64,000 bases of DNA from assembly GCA_946402945.1 (NCBI GenBank), contig CAMIYB010000002.1, positions 40,415 through 104,414 of the forward strand, read 5' to 3'. The notes below the pieces were generated by a model, which was not told the DNA's origin, did not search any database, and saw nothing but the letters and a program-made list of their open reading frames with translations. The first letter of the stretch is position 1. Every line of letters begins with the position of its first letter. Positions 49,446-58,377 of the stretch are shown here, in pieces. The translations under genes and the position numbers were made by a program. Source of the stretch: an uncultured Bacteroidales bacterium (lineage in GTDB: Bacteria > Bacteroidota > Bacteroidia > Bacteroidales > UBA932).

Positions 49446-51607
49446 AGTTTCAACAGGTTTTTGGTGTAGGTCCGACCATCGTAACTGACCGAGAGGAAGA
49501 GCCGCACCGGCGCAATGAGGCTCAGGTCGAGCCGCAGCGGCGTTTCCGCCCCGCAGAGAACGGTGTCGTCATAGAGGATGGCGCCTGTGGAGGTCTGGAG
49601 GACGATATGGGTCGGGACGGGATCGGTTCCCGTCAGGATGAGCAGATCGGAATAGACCTTGTACCCGGGAAGGGTTTCCAGGGTCAGGCCTTCCGGGGCG
49701 GCATAGACCGGAAAGGATACCTGCAGGGAGGCGCCCAGGGCATCCCGGGCCGTGACCGTGACTTCCGCCCTCCCCTCCTGTAGCATAATCAGCGAGAAGG
49801 AGGCACCATTACGGCTCAGGAACACGGTCTCCGGATGATCCACCGTGACGGAAAAGTCGGGAACCTCCCCGTCCGGATCGGAGAAATAATCCGTCAGCAG
49901 GAAATTCGCCCGCTCCCCCGTCTTGCGCAGGAGGACAGGATTCATCCGCTTTTCGAGGACGGGCGCATGGTTGGGCAGCACCGTAATATCGATGCCGCGA
50001 TGGTCGGTGGCGCCGAAGCGGTCGGTGGCGGTCACTTCGGCATGGTAGGTTCCGGCACGGACGGTTTTTCCATCCAGGACGATTTCATAGCGGTCCGGGG
50101 CGGTTTTCCGCAGGGAGAAGGCCTCCCCTTCCAGACTGAGATCCACCGCATCCTGGTCCGGATCGAGAAGATCCGCTTGTGCGCGAAAGGTCTCATGGGC
50201 ATGGATGGTGGCCGCATCGGGGCTGAGGGAAAGCATCGGCGGCCGGTTGTCCGTTGCACCGTAGCGACAGGAGCCCATGGCGTCGAGGAAGCCGCCGATT
50301 TCTCCGACGGCGGGGGCCGCACCGCCGAGCAGGCGCGCGCGTAACTGCCCGGGCGTAAAACCGGGGCCGCCGAAGGCCTCGACGAGCAGGGCGGCGACGC
50401 CGGAGACCTGCGGGGCGGCGAAAGAGGTGCCGCTCGCACGGCCATATCCGCCGTCCGGCATCGTGCTGTAGACGGCGACGCCGGGCGCACAGATCCGGAC
50501 CCAGTCACCATGGTTGGAAAACGCCGCCTGACGGCCCTCTGCGTCCGTTGCGCCGACAAAAAGGGCATCCGGGAAATCGGCGGCGACGGGGTTGTAGTCC
50601 AGCCCCTCGTTGCCGGATGCGAACACCAGCAGACCGCCCTTCATCGGCGAATCCGCCCGCTGCTCCCCCGTCTCCGGGTCGCAGCCCGCTTTCTGGGAGA
50701 AATACGAGAGCGCCAGTTGGTAGGAAAGCGGAATATGGGAACGGGAGAAACTGGCCTTTTCCTGCTCGCTGACGCTGCCGTCCCCGTCCGTATCGGCCTT
50801 GAAGGCCCAACTGTTCTGGGCGATCAGGGCTCCATGGTTGGCGGCCCAGACCAGGGCCGCCTCATAGTCGCCGAGGCGGTCTTTTCCCTCTTTCCGGGAA
50901 AAGATCTGGGCCGAGAGGAGCCGGACCCCGTCGCCGGATCCGGAGCCCCCTGCAATGCCGCTGATCCCGATGCCGTTGCCGCGGACCGCCGACACGATGC
51001 CGGCCACCTGGGTGCCGTGCACATCGGCCTGGAGCCCCTCCTCCGTAAAATCTTCCGACGCGAGGAGATGGGACGCCAGGTCGGGGTGGGTCGCATCGAT
51101 GCCGCCGTCGAGGATGGCCACGATGATATCGCTCCGCCCGGAAAAGCCCTGCTCCCAGAGCGGCGCCACATGGATATCCGGCGCGGCCGAGGAAGAGACG
51201 AGATAGGTCTGGCGGGACAGGTCCGGATCGTTGGGAAGGGCCACCGGAGCGGGCCGCAGCCGGCGTTCCGCATAGGCGATGCCGGGCAGGTCGCAGGCCG
51301 CCTTGGTCGCAGGCATATCCCCACTGAGGCGCAGTTTGTACCAGCGGTCCAGGCCGAAATCGTGCAGGGCTTTCTCGAAACGCGGCTCGTCCGTAAACAG
51401 CCGGCGGGCGGATACGACCCCGGGCAACTGCGACCAGTCCGGCACCTGTGCGGGATCTTCCAACTGGACCAGCAGGACATCCGCTTCATAAGGGGAAAAC
51501 TCCCCGGACAGGACTTCGGCGGACGGAGCCGGCACGGAAACCACTGCGGCCTGCTTGGAGCAGGCCGCAAGGATCAGCAAAAGCGCTATGGAGAACTTCC
51601 TATACAC
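49442..51607 (-). CDS. Subtilisin-like (S8) surface protease with C-terminal beta domains
   Basis: 721 residues, GTG start overlapping the previous gene by eight bases. Lipoprotein signal YRKFSIALLLILAACSK. Prodomain ~30-125, including FGLDRWYKLRL, shared with the other S8 protease of this operon. Catalytic triad: Asp in AILDGGIDATHPD, His in DVHGTQVAGI, Ser in GTSFAAPQVSGV; oxyanion Asn in FASGNEG. Two cadherin/Ig-like domains follow (~455-640). The last ~80 residues (YKVYSDLLILTG...YDGRTYTKNLLKL) resemble a type A T9SS sorting domain, which is odd beside a lipobox. A Ca-binding-like loop DTDGDGSVSEQEK sits in the catalytic domain. Confidence 0.88.
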   Translation of the reverse strand: MYRKFSIALLLILAACSKQAAVVSVPAPSAEVLSGEFSPYEADVLLVQLEDPAQVPDWSQLPGVVSARRLFTDEPRFEKALHDFGLDRWYKLRLSGDMPATKAACDLPGIAYAERRLRPAPVALPNDPDLSRQTYLVSSSAAPDIHVAPLWEQGFSGRSDIIVAILDGGIDATHPDLASHLLASEDFTEEGLQADVHGTQVAGIVSAVRGNGIGISGIAGGSGSGDGVRLLSAQIFSRKEGKDRLGDYEAALVWAANHGALIAQNSWAFKADTDGDGSVSEQEKASFSRSHIPLSYQLALSYFSQKAGCDPETGEQRADSPMKGGLLVFASGNEGLDYNPVAADFPDALFVGATDAEGRQAAFSNHGDWVRICAPGVAVYSTMPDGGYGRASGTSFAAPQVSGVAALLVEAFGGPGFTPGQLRARLLGGAAPAVGEIGGFLDAMGSCRYGATDNRPPMLSLSPDAATIHAHETFRAQADLLDPDQDAVDLSLEGEAFSLRKTAPDRYEIVLDGKTVRAGTYHAEVTATDRFGATDHRGIDITVLPNHAPVLEKRMNPVLLRKTGERANFLLTDYFSDPDGEVPDFSVTVDHPETVFLSRNGASFSLIMLQEGRAEVTVTARDALGASLQVSFPVYAAPEGLTLETLPGYKVYSDLLILTGTDPVPTHIVLQTSTGAILYDDTVLCGAETPLRLDLSLIAPVRLFLSVSYDGRTYTKNLLKL

Positions 51608-53459
51608 CCTCCTGGGTCAATCGTTCCTCGTCCAAGCCGTTCACGGAGATGGTCAGGGTACGGGCCGCACCGCTGTTGGCCGGAATTTCAAAGGCCACGG
51701 ACGGTTCTTCCGCGCTGCCGGTACCCGTAAGGCTCGCGGTACCGTCGCTGAAAGAAATCTCCACAGGGAAAGAAGCCTTGTCGCTGAGGCACAGGACCTT
51801 CAGGATGAAGGTGTCAGCCGACACGGTATCGTCGTCCACCAGGGCGGCACCCGGAGTCACCTCATAGCCGATGTAGTACACATAGTCCTTCTCGGCCGGC
51901 TGGACGAAACTGACACCGGTGTTGACATGGTTGATGAAAATGCTCCAGGTGATGTCCTCCAGGTACTCCGGACCGAGATTGTCCGGAACCGTGATGACGG
52001 CGACAGGATCGGAAGCCGACACGAGGACGTTACCGACGGGGGCGAACCCCTCACTCACGATGGACACCTCATATTCCGCGAAGTCGCCGGGGTCGGTGGT
52101 GATCTTCAGGTCGAAAGACGCGGCGGTCACCTCTTCAGCCTCATGGGAGACATAGGTCGGGACGGCGGAATTGTACACGCAGCGGACCGAGCCGAAAGAA
52201 GCGTCGGGCGTTTCCGTCACATCGGAGTATTCGACTGGGCCGTTGCCTTCATCCACCAGGATATCGAAGAACTTGAGCGTATTGCCGGAAAGGTCGGAAC
52301 CATTGCCGAGATAACTCATGACATCGTCCGTGAAGGCGCCCGTTCCTTCATCGACAATCCCGGCGATCGGGAAGAACAGCGACGAAGTGGAGAAGGCCCA
52401 ACCCGGGACGTCGTTCCGGGAAATCTTGCGGTAACGGGAGTCGTACAGGGCTTTCAACTCGACATAGGTAGGCATGCGGAACGAGGGATCCACCTTCGCG
52501 CAGGGATCTTCCTCGAAGTCCGGCTCGGGGATGGAGGCGATGGCGACAGCCGTCTCTTCCGGCTTGTATGCCTTGCCGGCATAGTCCTCACCGGCAGGGA
52601 TGCCGTAGATGCTGCCCGGACGGAACAGCAGACCGACCGTTTCCGCATCGTCGGCGATGACAAAACGGCTCTTGTCGGCCGAGAGGGCCACATTGCCGCG
52701 CGCCCAGAGGATACCGGCCTCTTCGATGAAACCTGCATCCTGCTTGAAAGTCGCGATCGGCTTCCAGAGGGAAGTCAGGTCGTCATAACTGACCTCGAGG
52801 GTCAGGTTCTGCGGAACGGCGCTGTAGTTGGCGGGGAAAACGATGTCCACCTCGGTGTCTTCGGCCTGGAACGGCCCGGCGGGGGCGCCGGCAGCATCCG
52901 AGACGATGCGGTAACGCCAGGGCAGGAAGGTCGGTTCACCGGCCTTGGTAACGGTCGTCGGCTCCACCGGAACCCGGTAGGTCGCTCCGTTGCAGGAAAT
53001 GCGCTCGGGGATCAGGTCAGCGATCTTCGGCAGGGATTCGCTGTAGTCGAAGAGCGAAGCGGCCTGCTTGCATTCATAAACCGTTGTCCACGCGCCGAAA
53101 TCGACGGAAAGTTCCAGGGTGACAGGCAGTTCCCGGGACGTTTTGTTCGCGGGCACTTCCACATCGACAACACCGTTGCCGGGCGTTCCGTCAATCGGGT
53201 CGCAGTAGGCACCGTCCACCTTGAGACGGCACTTCCAGGGAAGGACCTTGGCGTTGAGTTCCATGGACTTCGTGTCTTTGAAAACGAAGGTCACCGAATA
53301 CTTACCGCCCTCGGCCGGAATCAGTTCCGGCAGATCGGATTCCTTGTACTCCGCCGTGAAGATGACCTTCTCGTCGGGCTGCTTCTGGCAGGCGCCCGCA
53401 AAGAGGATCCCGGCCAGGACAGTCAGCAAAAGTGTCAGAAAGGAAATATTACGTTTCAT
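51600..53459 (-). CDS. Large surface lipoprotein with BACON-like and FISUMP-like regions
   Basis: 619 residues from MKRNISFLTLLLTVLAGILFAGAC, a lipoprotein signal; the track start four codons earlier is also possible. The first ~110 residues after the Cys (IPAEGGKYSVTFVFKDT...VEVPANKTSRELPVTLEL...TVYECKQAA) and a second copy (~155-260) have the rhythm of BACON domains, which bind mucin or carbohydrate at the surface. A middle stretch (MPTYVELKALYDSRY) recalls FISUMP/SUMF1-like folds. The C-terminal ~200 residues are beta-sandwich repeats. No enzyme motif. Probably a surface adhesin or substrate-binding partner of the proteases. Confidence 0.7.
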   Translation of the reverse strand: MKRNISFLTLLLTVLAGILFAGACQKQPDEKVIFTAEYKESDLPELIPAEGGKYSVTFVFKDTKSMELNAKVLPWKCRLKVDGAYCDPIDGTPGNGVVDVEVPANKTSRELPVTLELSVDFGAWTTVYECKQAASLFDYSESLPKIADLIPERISCNGATYRVPVEPTTVTKAGEPTFLPWRYRIVSDAAGAPAGPFQAEDTEVDIVFPANYSAVPQNLTLEVSYDDLTSLWKPIATFKQDAGFIEEAGILWARGNVALSADKSRFVIADDAETVGLLFRPGSIYGIPAGEDYAGKAYKPEETAVAIASIPEPDFEEDPCAKVDPSFRMPTYVELKALYDSRYRKISRNDVPGWAFSTSSLFFPIAGIVDEGTGAFTDDVMSYLGNGSDLSGNTLKFFDILVDEGNGPVEYSDVTETPDASFGSVRCVYNSAVPTYVSHEAEEVTAASFDLKITTDPGDFAEYEVSIVSEGFAPVGNVLVSASDPVAVITVPDNLGPEYLEDITWSIFINHVNTGVSFVQPAEKDYVYYIGYEVTPGAALVDDDTVSADTFILKVLCLSDKASFPVEISFSDGTASLTGTGSAEEPSVAFEIPANSGAARTLTISVNGLDEERLTQEGV

Positions 53460-53471
53460 AAGGCAGTTCAT

Positions 53472-53906
53472 TTAGTATTTGAGGTTTTCAAGGACAGACT
53501 CGGGAACCGCATCAATCTTCCGGTAGGTCGAAATCTGACTGCCGTCGGACGTTGTCAGGACCAGCGACACCTTGTTGACCGTTACCGTATAACTGGAGGC
53601 CCAGCGGGAACCGTCCGAATAGGAACCGAAGAGGAAGTTGCCCGAAAGGGTCCACTCGCCGGAGTATTCCGAATAGCGGCCCTCTCCCAGCAACTGGTAG
53701 AGGACAAAGGTATTGTCCTGGGAGAAAGTCACATACACATTGATGGTCTCATCACCGAAGGCGGCCGCCTTGGTGACATCCACGGCGGACAGTTCCCAAA
53801 CCCCGACGATGTCGAGCACCTCGTCCTGCGCCAGATGGTTCTGCCGGCAGGAAACGACCCCGAGAAGGGTCAGCATCGCAAAAGCAAAAGCGTAAATCTT
53901 TTTCAT
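53472..53906 (-). CDS. Small lipocalin-like lipoprotein
   Basis: 144 residues, lipoprotein signal MKKIYAFAFAMLTLLGVVSC. The body starts VLDIVGVWELSAVD (the GxW motif of lipocalin-like domains) and has alternating strands such as NTFVLYQLLGEGRYSEYSGEWTLSG. It is probably a surface ligand-binding or inhibitor-like protein. Similar small lipocalin-like lipoproteins are common in SusCD loci. Spacing is 25 bases after the S8 gene and 12 before the next. Confidence 0.75.
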   Translation of the reverse strand: MKKIYAFAFAMLTLLGVVSCRQNHLAQDEVLDIVGVWELSAVDVTKAAAFGDETINVYVTFSQDNTFVLYQLLGEGRYSEYSGEWTLSGNFLFGSYSDGSRWASSYTVTVNKVSLVLTTSDGSQISTYRKIDAVPESVLENLKY

Positions 53907-53931
53907 AATGCATCGGATCGTTTAAGGGTTA

Positions 53932-55860
53932 TTACAGCCAGCCTCCGTTTTTCGAGACCACGGGACGGCAGATGACGGAGACGGTGCGGGTGATTTCCAT
54001 GCCGCCCTCCTTATCTCCACCGATAACGGTACCGCCGTTGATGGCCTTGATGACGAATTTGGCGCTGCCAAACTGCTGAGGGGTAATCTTCAGGCGGCCG
54101 TACTCGATGACGGGGTCATCCTTCAGGGCGAGGGATGTCCGGTCGCGGTCCGAGACCTCCACGGAGAGATAGGTCAGCGTGGAGGCATTCCCGCCGAAAT
54201 AAGGCTCCAGGTCGATATGGTTGGTCTCGCCCTGGACGGCTTCCAGGCAGGGAGTACCTTCGATATTCATGAAGAGTTTCCATACGTCGATGGCACCGCC
54301 ACCCGTACCGCCACGGTACTTGTAAAGCTGCTGGGTACCGCCGTAGGAAGAACGCTTCCCGACGAGCAGGTCGTCGATGCTATTGGCAGAAGAGAGCAGC
54401 AGGGAGACGAACTCGTCCCGGGTGTAGGTCTTGCCGAGTTTCTTGGCATAGGCGAGGCCGAGGGCGACGACACCGCTCATGTGCGGGGCGGACATCGAAG
54501 TTCCCTGCGCGAAGGCGTATTCCGCACCGTCGCTGATGGTAGGAACCACGGTGGAAAGGATCTCGCCGTAGGAGTTACCGCTCTGGACCTCTCCGCCCGG
54601 GGCGAAGATGTTGGTACCGGGGCCATAACTTGAATAGTAGGCCGGGAGGTAGTCGGACGCCAGGGCACCTACGCTGATGTAGCGGTAATAACCGCCCGGA
54701 TACTCAGCATGGTCCAGGGTGCCGTTACCGGAGGAGAAGACGGCGATACCGCCATCCAACACGTCGTTGGGCGTTGCCTGGAAATAGTCGTAGGCGGCGA
54801 CTTCCGCTTCATAGGCCTCCGCAAACGCGGCATCCGAAGAGAAGGGATCGCCCGTATAGCCGTAGGAGCAATTGATAACGGCGGCGCCATTGTCCGCCGC
54901 ATATTTCACGGCGCGGAGGAAAGCGGCACTGCTGCCGGACCCTTCCGTCATGGCCTGGGCCGACATGATGCGGCAGCCGTCACCCTTGCCGGAGCCGCCC
55001 GCAACGCCGCAGACACCGATGCCGTTGTTGTTGACGGCGGCGATGGTGCCGGCGCAGTGGGTGCCATGGTTACCGGTCTCGTAGGTGATCGGCGTATTGC
55101 GGCGGGAGAAGTTGTAGCCGTAGATGTCATCGACAAAGCCGTTGCCATCGTCGTCCACATCGTCCTCACCGCTCAACTCCGCGGCGTTCACCCACATGTT
55201 GGCGGCCAGGTCGGGATGGTTCCACTGGACGCCTTCATCCACGACGGCCACGACGATGTCCGGGTCGCCTGCGCACAGGGCCCAGGCATCCTTGACATTG
55301 ATATCGGCTCCGGCACGGGCGTTGAGCCCGGCACGGACGTCACCGTTGTTGATGTAGTGCCACTGGTCCACCAGAGAAGGATCGTTGAAGGGATAGGTGA
55401 CTGCCTTGGTCACGAGACCCGGGGCATAGGGGGTCACCGACGCTTCTTCCGAGCGCATCAGGCGGTTGAACTCCACCTTGGCGACCTCTTCCCTCCCGGC
55501 GACCGCCAGGGCGACCGCCTCCGCGGAGGCATTCTCATCCAGTTCCAGCAGGTACCAGCGGTCCAGGCCGAAACGGGCTTCGAGGTCCTCCTTGCCGGGC
55601 GTGTGCGGGAAAAGTTTTTCCACGCCCCGGACGCCCAGCGTCGAGCGGAGGGCCTTCTCGCCCTGCTCACGCTGCGCGGGATCCAGTTTGACCATCAGTT
55701 CCCCGGCGGATGCCGAACGGGCCGAATTCGAAATCTTGGCCTCAGGATAATTGTTCTGCACAGCCTTGCCCGCCTGGGCGGTCGGCTCCTGCTCCCGGGA
55801 GCAGGAAAGCGCCAGGAGCGTCAGGATCGCAGAAAGAGTCAAAAATCTGTATGCTTTCAT
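53932..55860 (-). CDS. Subtilisin-like (S8) surface protease
   Basis: 642 residues from MKAYRFLTLSAILTLLALSC (ATGs at 55866 and 55872 are alternatives). Lipoprotein signal, then a prodomain (~45-130) with RFGLDRWYLLELDENA. Catalytic Asp in AVVDEGVQWNHPDL, His in GNHGTHCAGTIAAV, Ser in GTSMSAPHMSGVV, oxyanion Asn in FSSGNG. Acidic VDDDGNGFVDDIYG is a likely Ca site. A C-terminal beta domain (~525-642) ends CRPVVSKNGGWL. It should cleave proteins at the cell surface, supplying peptides to the SusCD pair at the head of the operon. Confidence 0.93.
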   Translation of the reverse strand: MKAYRFLTLSAILTLLALSCSREQEPTAQAGKAVQNNYPEAKISNSARSASAGELMVKLDPAQREQGEKALRSTLGVRGVEKLFPHTPGKEDLEARFGLDRWYLLELDENASAEAVALAVAGREEVAKVEFNRLMRSEEASVTPYAPGLVTKAVTYPFNDPSLVDQWHYINNGDVRAGLNARAGADINVKDAWALCAGDPDIVVAVVDEGVQWNHPDLAANMWVNAAELSGEDDVDDDGNGFVDDIYGYNFSRRNTPITYETGNHGTHCAGTIAAVNNNGIGVCGVAGGSGKGDGCRIMSAQAMTEGSGSSAAFLRAVKYAADNGAAVINCSYGYTGDPFSSDAAFAEAYEAEVAAYDYFQATPNDVLDGGIAVFSSGNGTLDHAEYPGGYYRYISVGALASDYLPAYYSSYGPGTNIFAPGGEVQSGNSYGEILSTVVPTISDGAEYAFAQGTSMSAPHMSGVVALGLAYAKKLGKTYTRDEFVSLLLSSANSIDDLLVGKRSSYGGTQQLYKYRGGTGGGAIDVWKLFMNIEGTPCLEAVQGETNHIDLEPYFGGNASTLTYLSVEVSDRDRTSLALKDDPVIEYGRLKITPQQFGSAKFVIKAINGGTVIGGDKEGGMEITRTVSVICRPVVSKNGGWL

Positions 55861-55879
55861 TTCCATAATCATTCAAGGT

Positions 55880-58363
55880 TTAACGAATCGGCCGGAGGTG
55901 GTCCTGCAGGCGGATTTCGCCGGATTCCACCGTCTCGGCGGCAGGAAGGACCTCTGCGCGGAAGGAAGCGACCTTGCGCTCCGGTGCAGACATCTTCACA
56001 CCCGTTGCTTCAGGATAGATGACAAAGTGCTTGCAGGCCTCCTCGAAGATGGATTCGGCATGTCCCTGCTGCGTTTCCACACTGTTCTTGCGGACCCGGA
56101 ACGGAGCCGGACGGCGCGTCGCGGCGGCTGCGGGAGCCGGAGCGGGCGTGGCTGCAGGAGCGAGACCGGAATCATCCTTCTCGGGATCCACCAGCAGCAG
56201 GTTGGTGTAGATGGCGTAGGTGTCATCGTAGGTGTTGCCCAACTGATCGAAATAGGTCATGAAGGCGAAACCGTCGAACTGGTAGTTGGAGTACCGGGAG
56301 ACGAAGGCGATGACGCCGTCGGCGACGAAACCGCCGATGATCAACTGGTCGTTTTCGGAGTAGGCCAGCAGGGACATGATATTACCCGTAGAGGCATACC
56401 GGTCTTCCATACCGGCTTCATAGACACCCAGGCGCGGATACATCGTAAAGCCGCCGTCCTCGAACTCTTCCATCATCTGCTCGTAGTGGCACATGATGTT
56501 GCCGCTGAGGTAGTCGAACCAGACCGCGTCATTATCGATACCGAGCGTCTTGGTCGCACGCGGGAACAGGCCCTTCGCCCAGACGACTTCCTCTTCCGGA
56601 TCATAGACCAGGGTCGCCTGGCCTTGATAGCAGCGCTGCGGGTCGCCGATCGGACGCAGATCCTCATCGACGTTAAGACGGTCCTTCGCGTAATAGTTGT
56701 AGGTGCCGTCATAAGCGGTGGTGGAGGATGCCGTCTTGACGTTGCGGGAAGAGTACTTGCGATAGACATTGTTGGGCTCGCCCGAAGTATAGACGGAGGT
56801 GGTCAGCGTTTCCTGGACGAAACCGTTGTCGGCGACGGCCAGCAGGACGTATTCCGTACCCGGGGCCAAGCCCGTGAAGATACCCTCGATCATGGCGTCG
56901 TTGACCTTCGCCAGGGTGGTATCGGGCACCTCGTTCTCCGCATCCGGATCGGTCAGTTCGGCGACGATGGCATCGATGTCAGCATCGATGTCGGCGCGGT
57001 CGTAGAGCCCGTAGTAGAGGGTCTCGATTTCCTCGCCGCTGATGTAATACTGGACCGAATTCTCGGCCGTGTTACCGCTCTTGGCATATTTATCGTTGGC
57101 CGTCAGGCCCATGCTGAGTTTGATGGGATACTCCTCGCCGGCCGCGATATAGCCGAAGGGCTTGCTGACGGTCGTCTGCACCTCGCCGTTCTTGTCAAGG
57201 CCGACGCCGACCAGCGTGTACAGGCCGGTCTTGTCGAAGGAAAGCCTGATGCGGCCGGAACTGTTTAGGGTCTTGCATCCGGGCAGGGAACCGTCGGCGA
57301 TGACGATGGCCTTTTCCGAAGCTTCCACATCATTCAGACGGCCCTCGAACACCTGATAGACAAATTTCTTGACATCGGCGCCCAGCGTCAGGTTGAGCGT
57401 CAGGTTGCCGGCTGCGTCGGAATGGTTGGACTCGACCTTGACATCGTAATCCACGGCGCTGTAGCCGGGCAGTACGAGACGGAACATACCGTTGCCGTTG
57501 GCGTAGGTGACGCTGCCGCTCTGGTACTCGATGGCCAGACCCTGTTTGGGGAAGGTCAGGACACCGTCGGTCAGTGTGCCGTAGGAGTCGCCGTTCACCC
57601 AATATTCAGGGCTGTAGGAAGAACCGATCTGCTCGAAGCCGTTGACCGAAACACCGAGGGGCTGCGGTTTCATCTTGACCTTGGTCGGGTCGGTCGCGTC
57701 GATATCGACGGTCGACCCCGCGACGTGATACGACTCCGCAGCCTCCTCACTCCGGCCGAAGAGGGCCGCGATCAACTTCACCGGGAAGAAGTCCGGGAAA
57801 CGGTAATAGCCCGGGAGGTCCGCCCGTTCGTAGATATCGACTTCGCCTTCGGAATACTTGTTCGGAATAACCCAGATGGACGAGACAAAGTCATCACGCA
57901 TTTTGGCCTTGCCGAGGTAGTTCCACTGGACGCGGATGACCTCGAAACTGAGGGTCGTCGGGAGCGCCGTGTAGTAGGACACATTCTGGGGGCCGTCCAC
58001 GGAAAGGGACACCGCATAGTTGATACCGATCTTCGCATCGTCGAAGTGGACCTTGAAGGTGGTCGAGGTCTGGCCCTTCTCAAAGACGATGGGATCGACC
58101 TTGAAGATCTGGGCCTCGGAGGTATCGGTCACAACCGGCGTGAACACCTTGCGCGCGGACTTGTCCTTACGCATCGCCGTAAAGGTGAAGAAGGTGTCGT
58201 CGGTCGGCTCCAGCTCATTGGAACCGAGGTGCTCCTGGGTCGGGAAATAGAACAACTGGCTGTCAGCCCAGTCCTGGGGGCCGGGTTGGAACTCCTCCTT
58301 CACGGAGCAGGAGACCAGGGCCGCCAGTACGAGGAATGATGCAATATATCTGAGTGCTTTCAT
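55880..58363 (-). CDS. Large surface lipoprotein of unknown function in the protease locus
   Basis: 827 residues from MKALRYIASFLVLAALVSCS, a lipoprotein signal; the track start eight codons upstream is less likely. The N-terminal half is beta-rich repeats (FTFTAMRKDKSARKVFTPVV; KGQTSTTFKVHFDDAKIG) of the type seen in SusE-position surface proteins. A fibronectin III-like segment GIFTGLAPGTEYVLLAVAD lies near 490. A Pro/Ala-rich linker (APAATPAPAPAAAATRRP) near 755 leads to a short tail. It sits directly after SusD, the place where SusE/F-type binding proteins are found, so a substrate-capturing role is inferred. No named family recognised. Confidence 0.75.
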   Translation of the reverse strand: MKALRYIASFLVLAALVSCSVKEEFQPGPQDWADSQLFYFPTQEHLGSNELEPTDDTFFTFTAMRKDKSARKVFTPVVTDTSEAQIFKVDPIVFEKGQTSTTFKVHFDDAKIGINYAVSLSVDGPQNVSYYTALPTTLSFEVIRVQWNYLGKAKMRDDFVSSIWVIPNKYSEGEVDIYERADLPGYYRFPDFFPVKLIAALFGRSEEAAESYHVAGSTVDIDATDPTKVKMKPQPLGVSVNGFEQIGSSYSPEYWVNGDSYGTLTDGVLTFPKQGLAIEYQSGSVTYANGNGMFRLVLPGYSAVDYDVKVESNHSDAAGNLTLNLTLGADVKKFVYQVFEGRLNDVEASEKAIVIADGSLPGCKTLNSSGRIRLSFDKTGLYTLVGVGLDKNGEVQTTVSKPFGYIAAGEEYPIKLSMGLTANDKYAKSGNTAENSVQYYISGEEIETLYYGLYDRADIDADIDAIVAELTDPDAENEVPDTTLAKVNDAMIEGIFTGLAPGTEYVLLAVADNGFVQETLTTSVYTSGEPNNVYRKYSSRNVKTASSTTAYDGTYNYYAKDRLNVDEDLRPIGDPQRCYQGQATLVYDPEEEVVWAKGLFPRATKTLGIDNDAVWFDYLSGNIMCHYEQMMEEFEDGGFTMYPRLGVYEAGMEDRYASTGNIMSLLAYSENDQLIIGGFVADGVIAFVSRYSNYQFDGFAFMTYFDQLGNTYDDTYAIYTNLLLVDPEKDDSGLAPAATPAPAPAAAATRRPAPFRVRKNSVETQQGHAESIFEEACKHFVIYPEATGVKMSAPERKVASFRAEVLPAAETVESGEIRLQDHLRPIR

Positions 58364-58377
58364 ATCTTCGGAGTATT

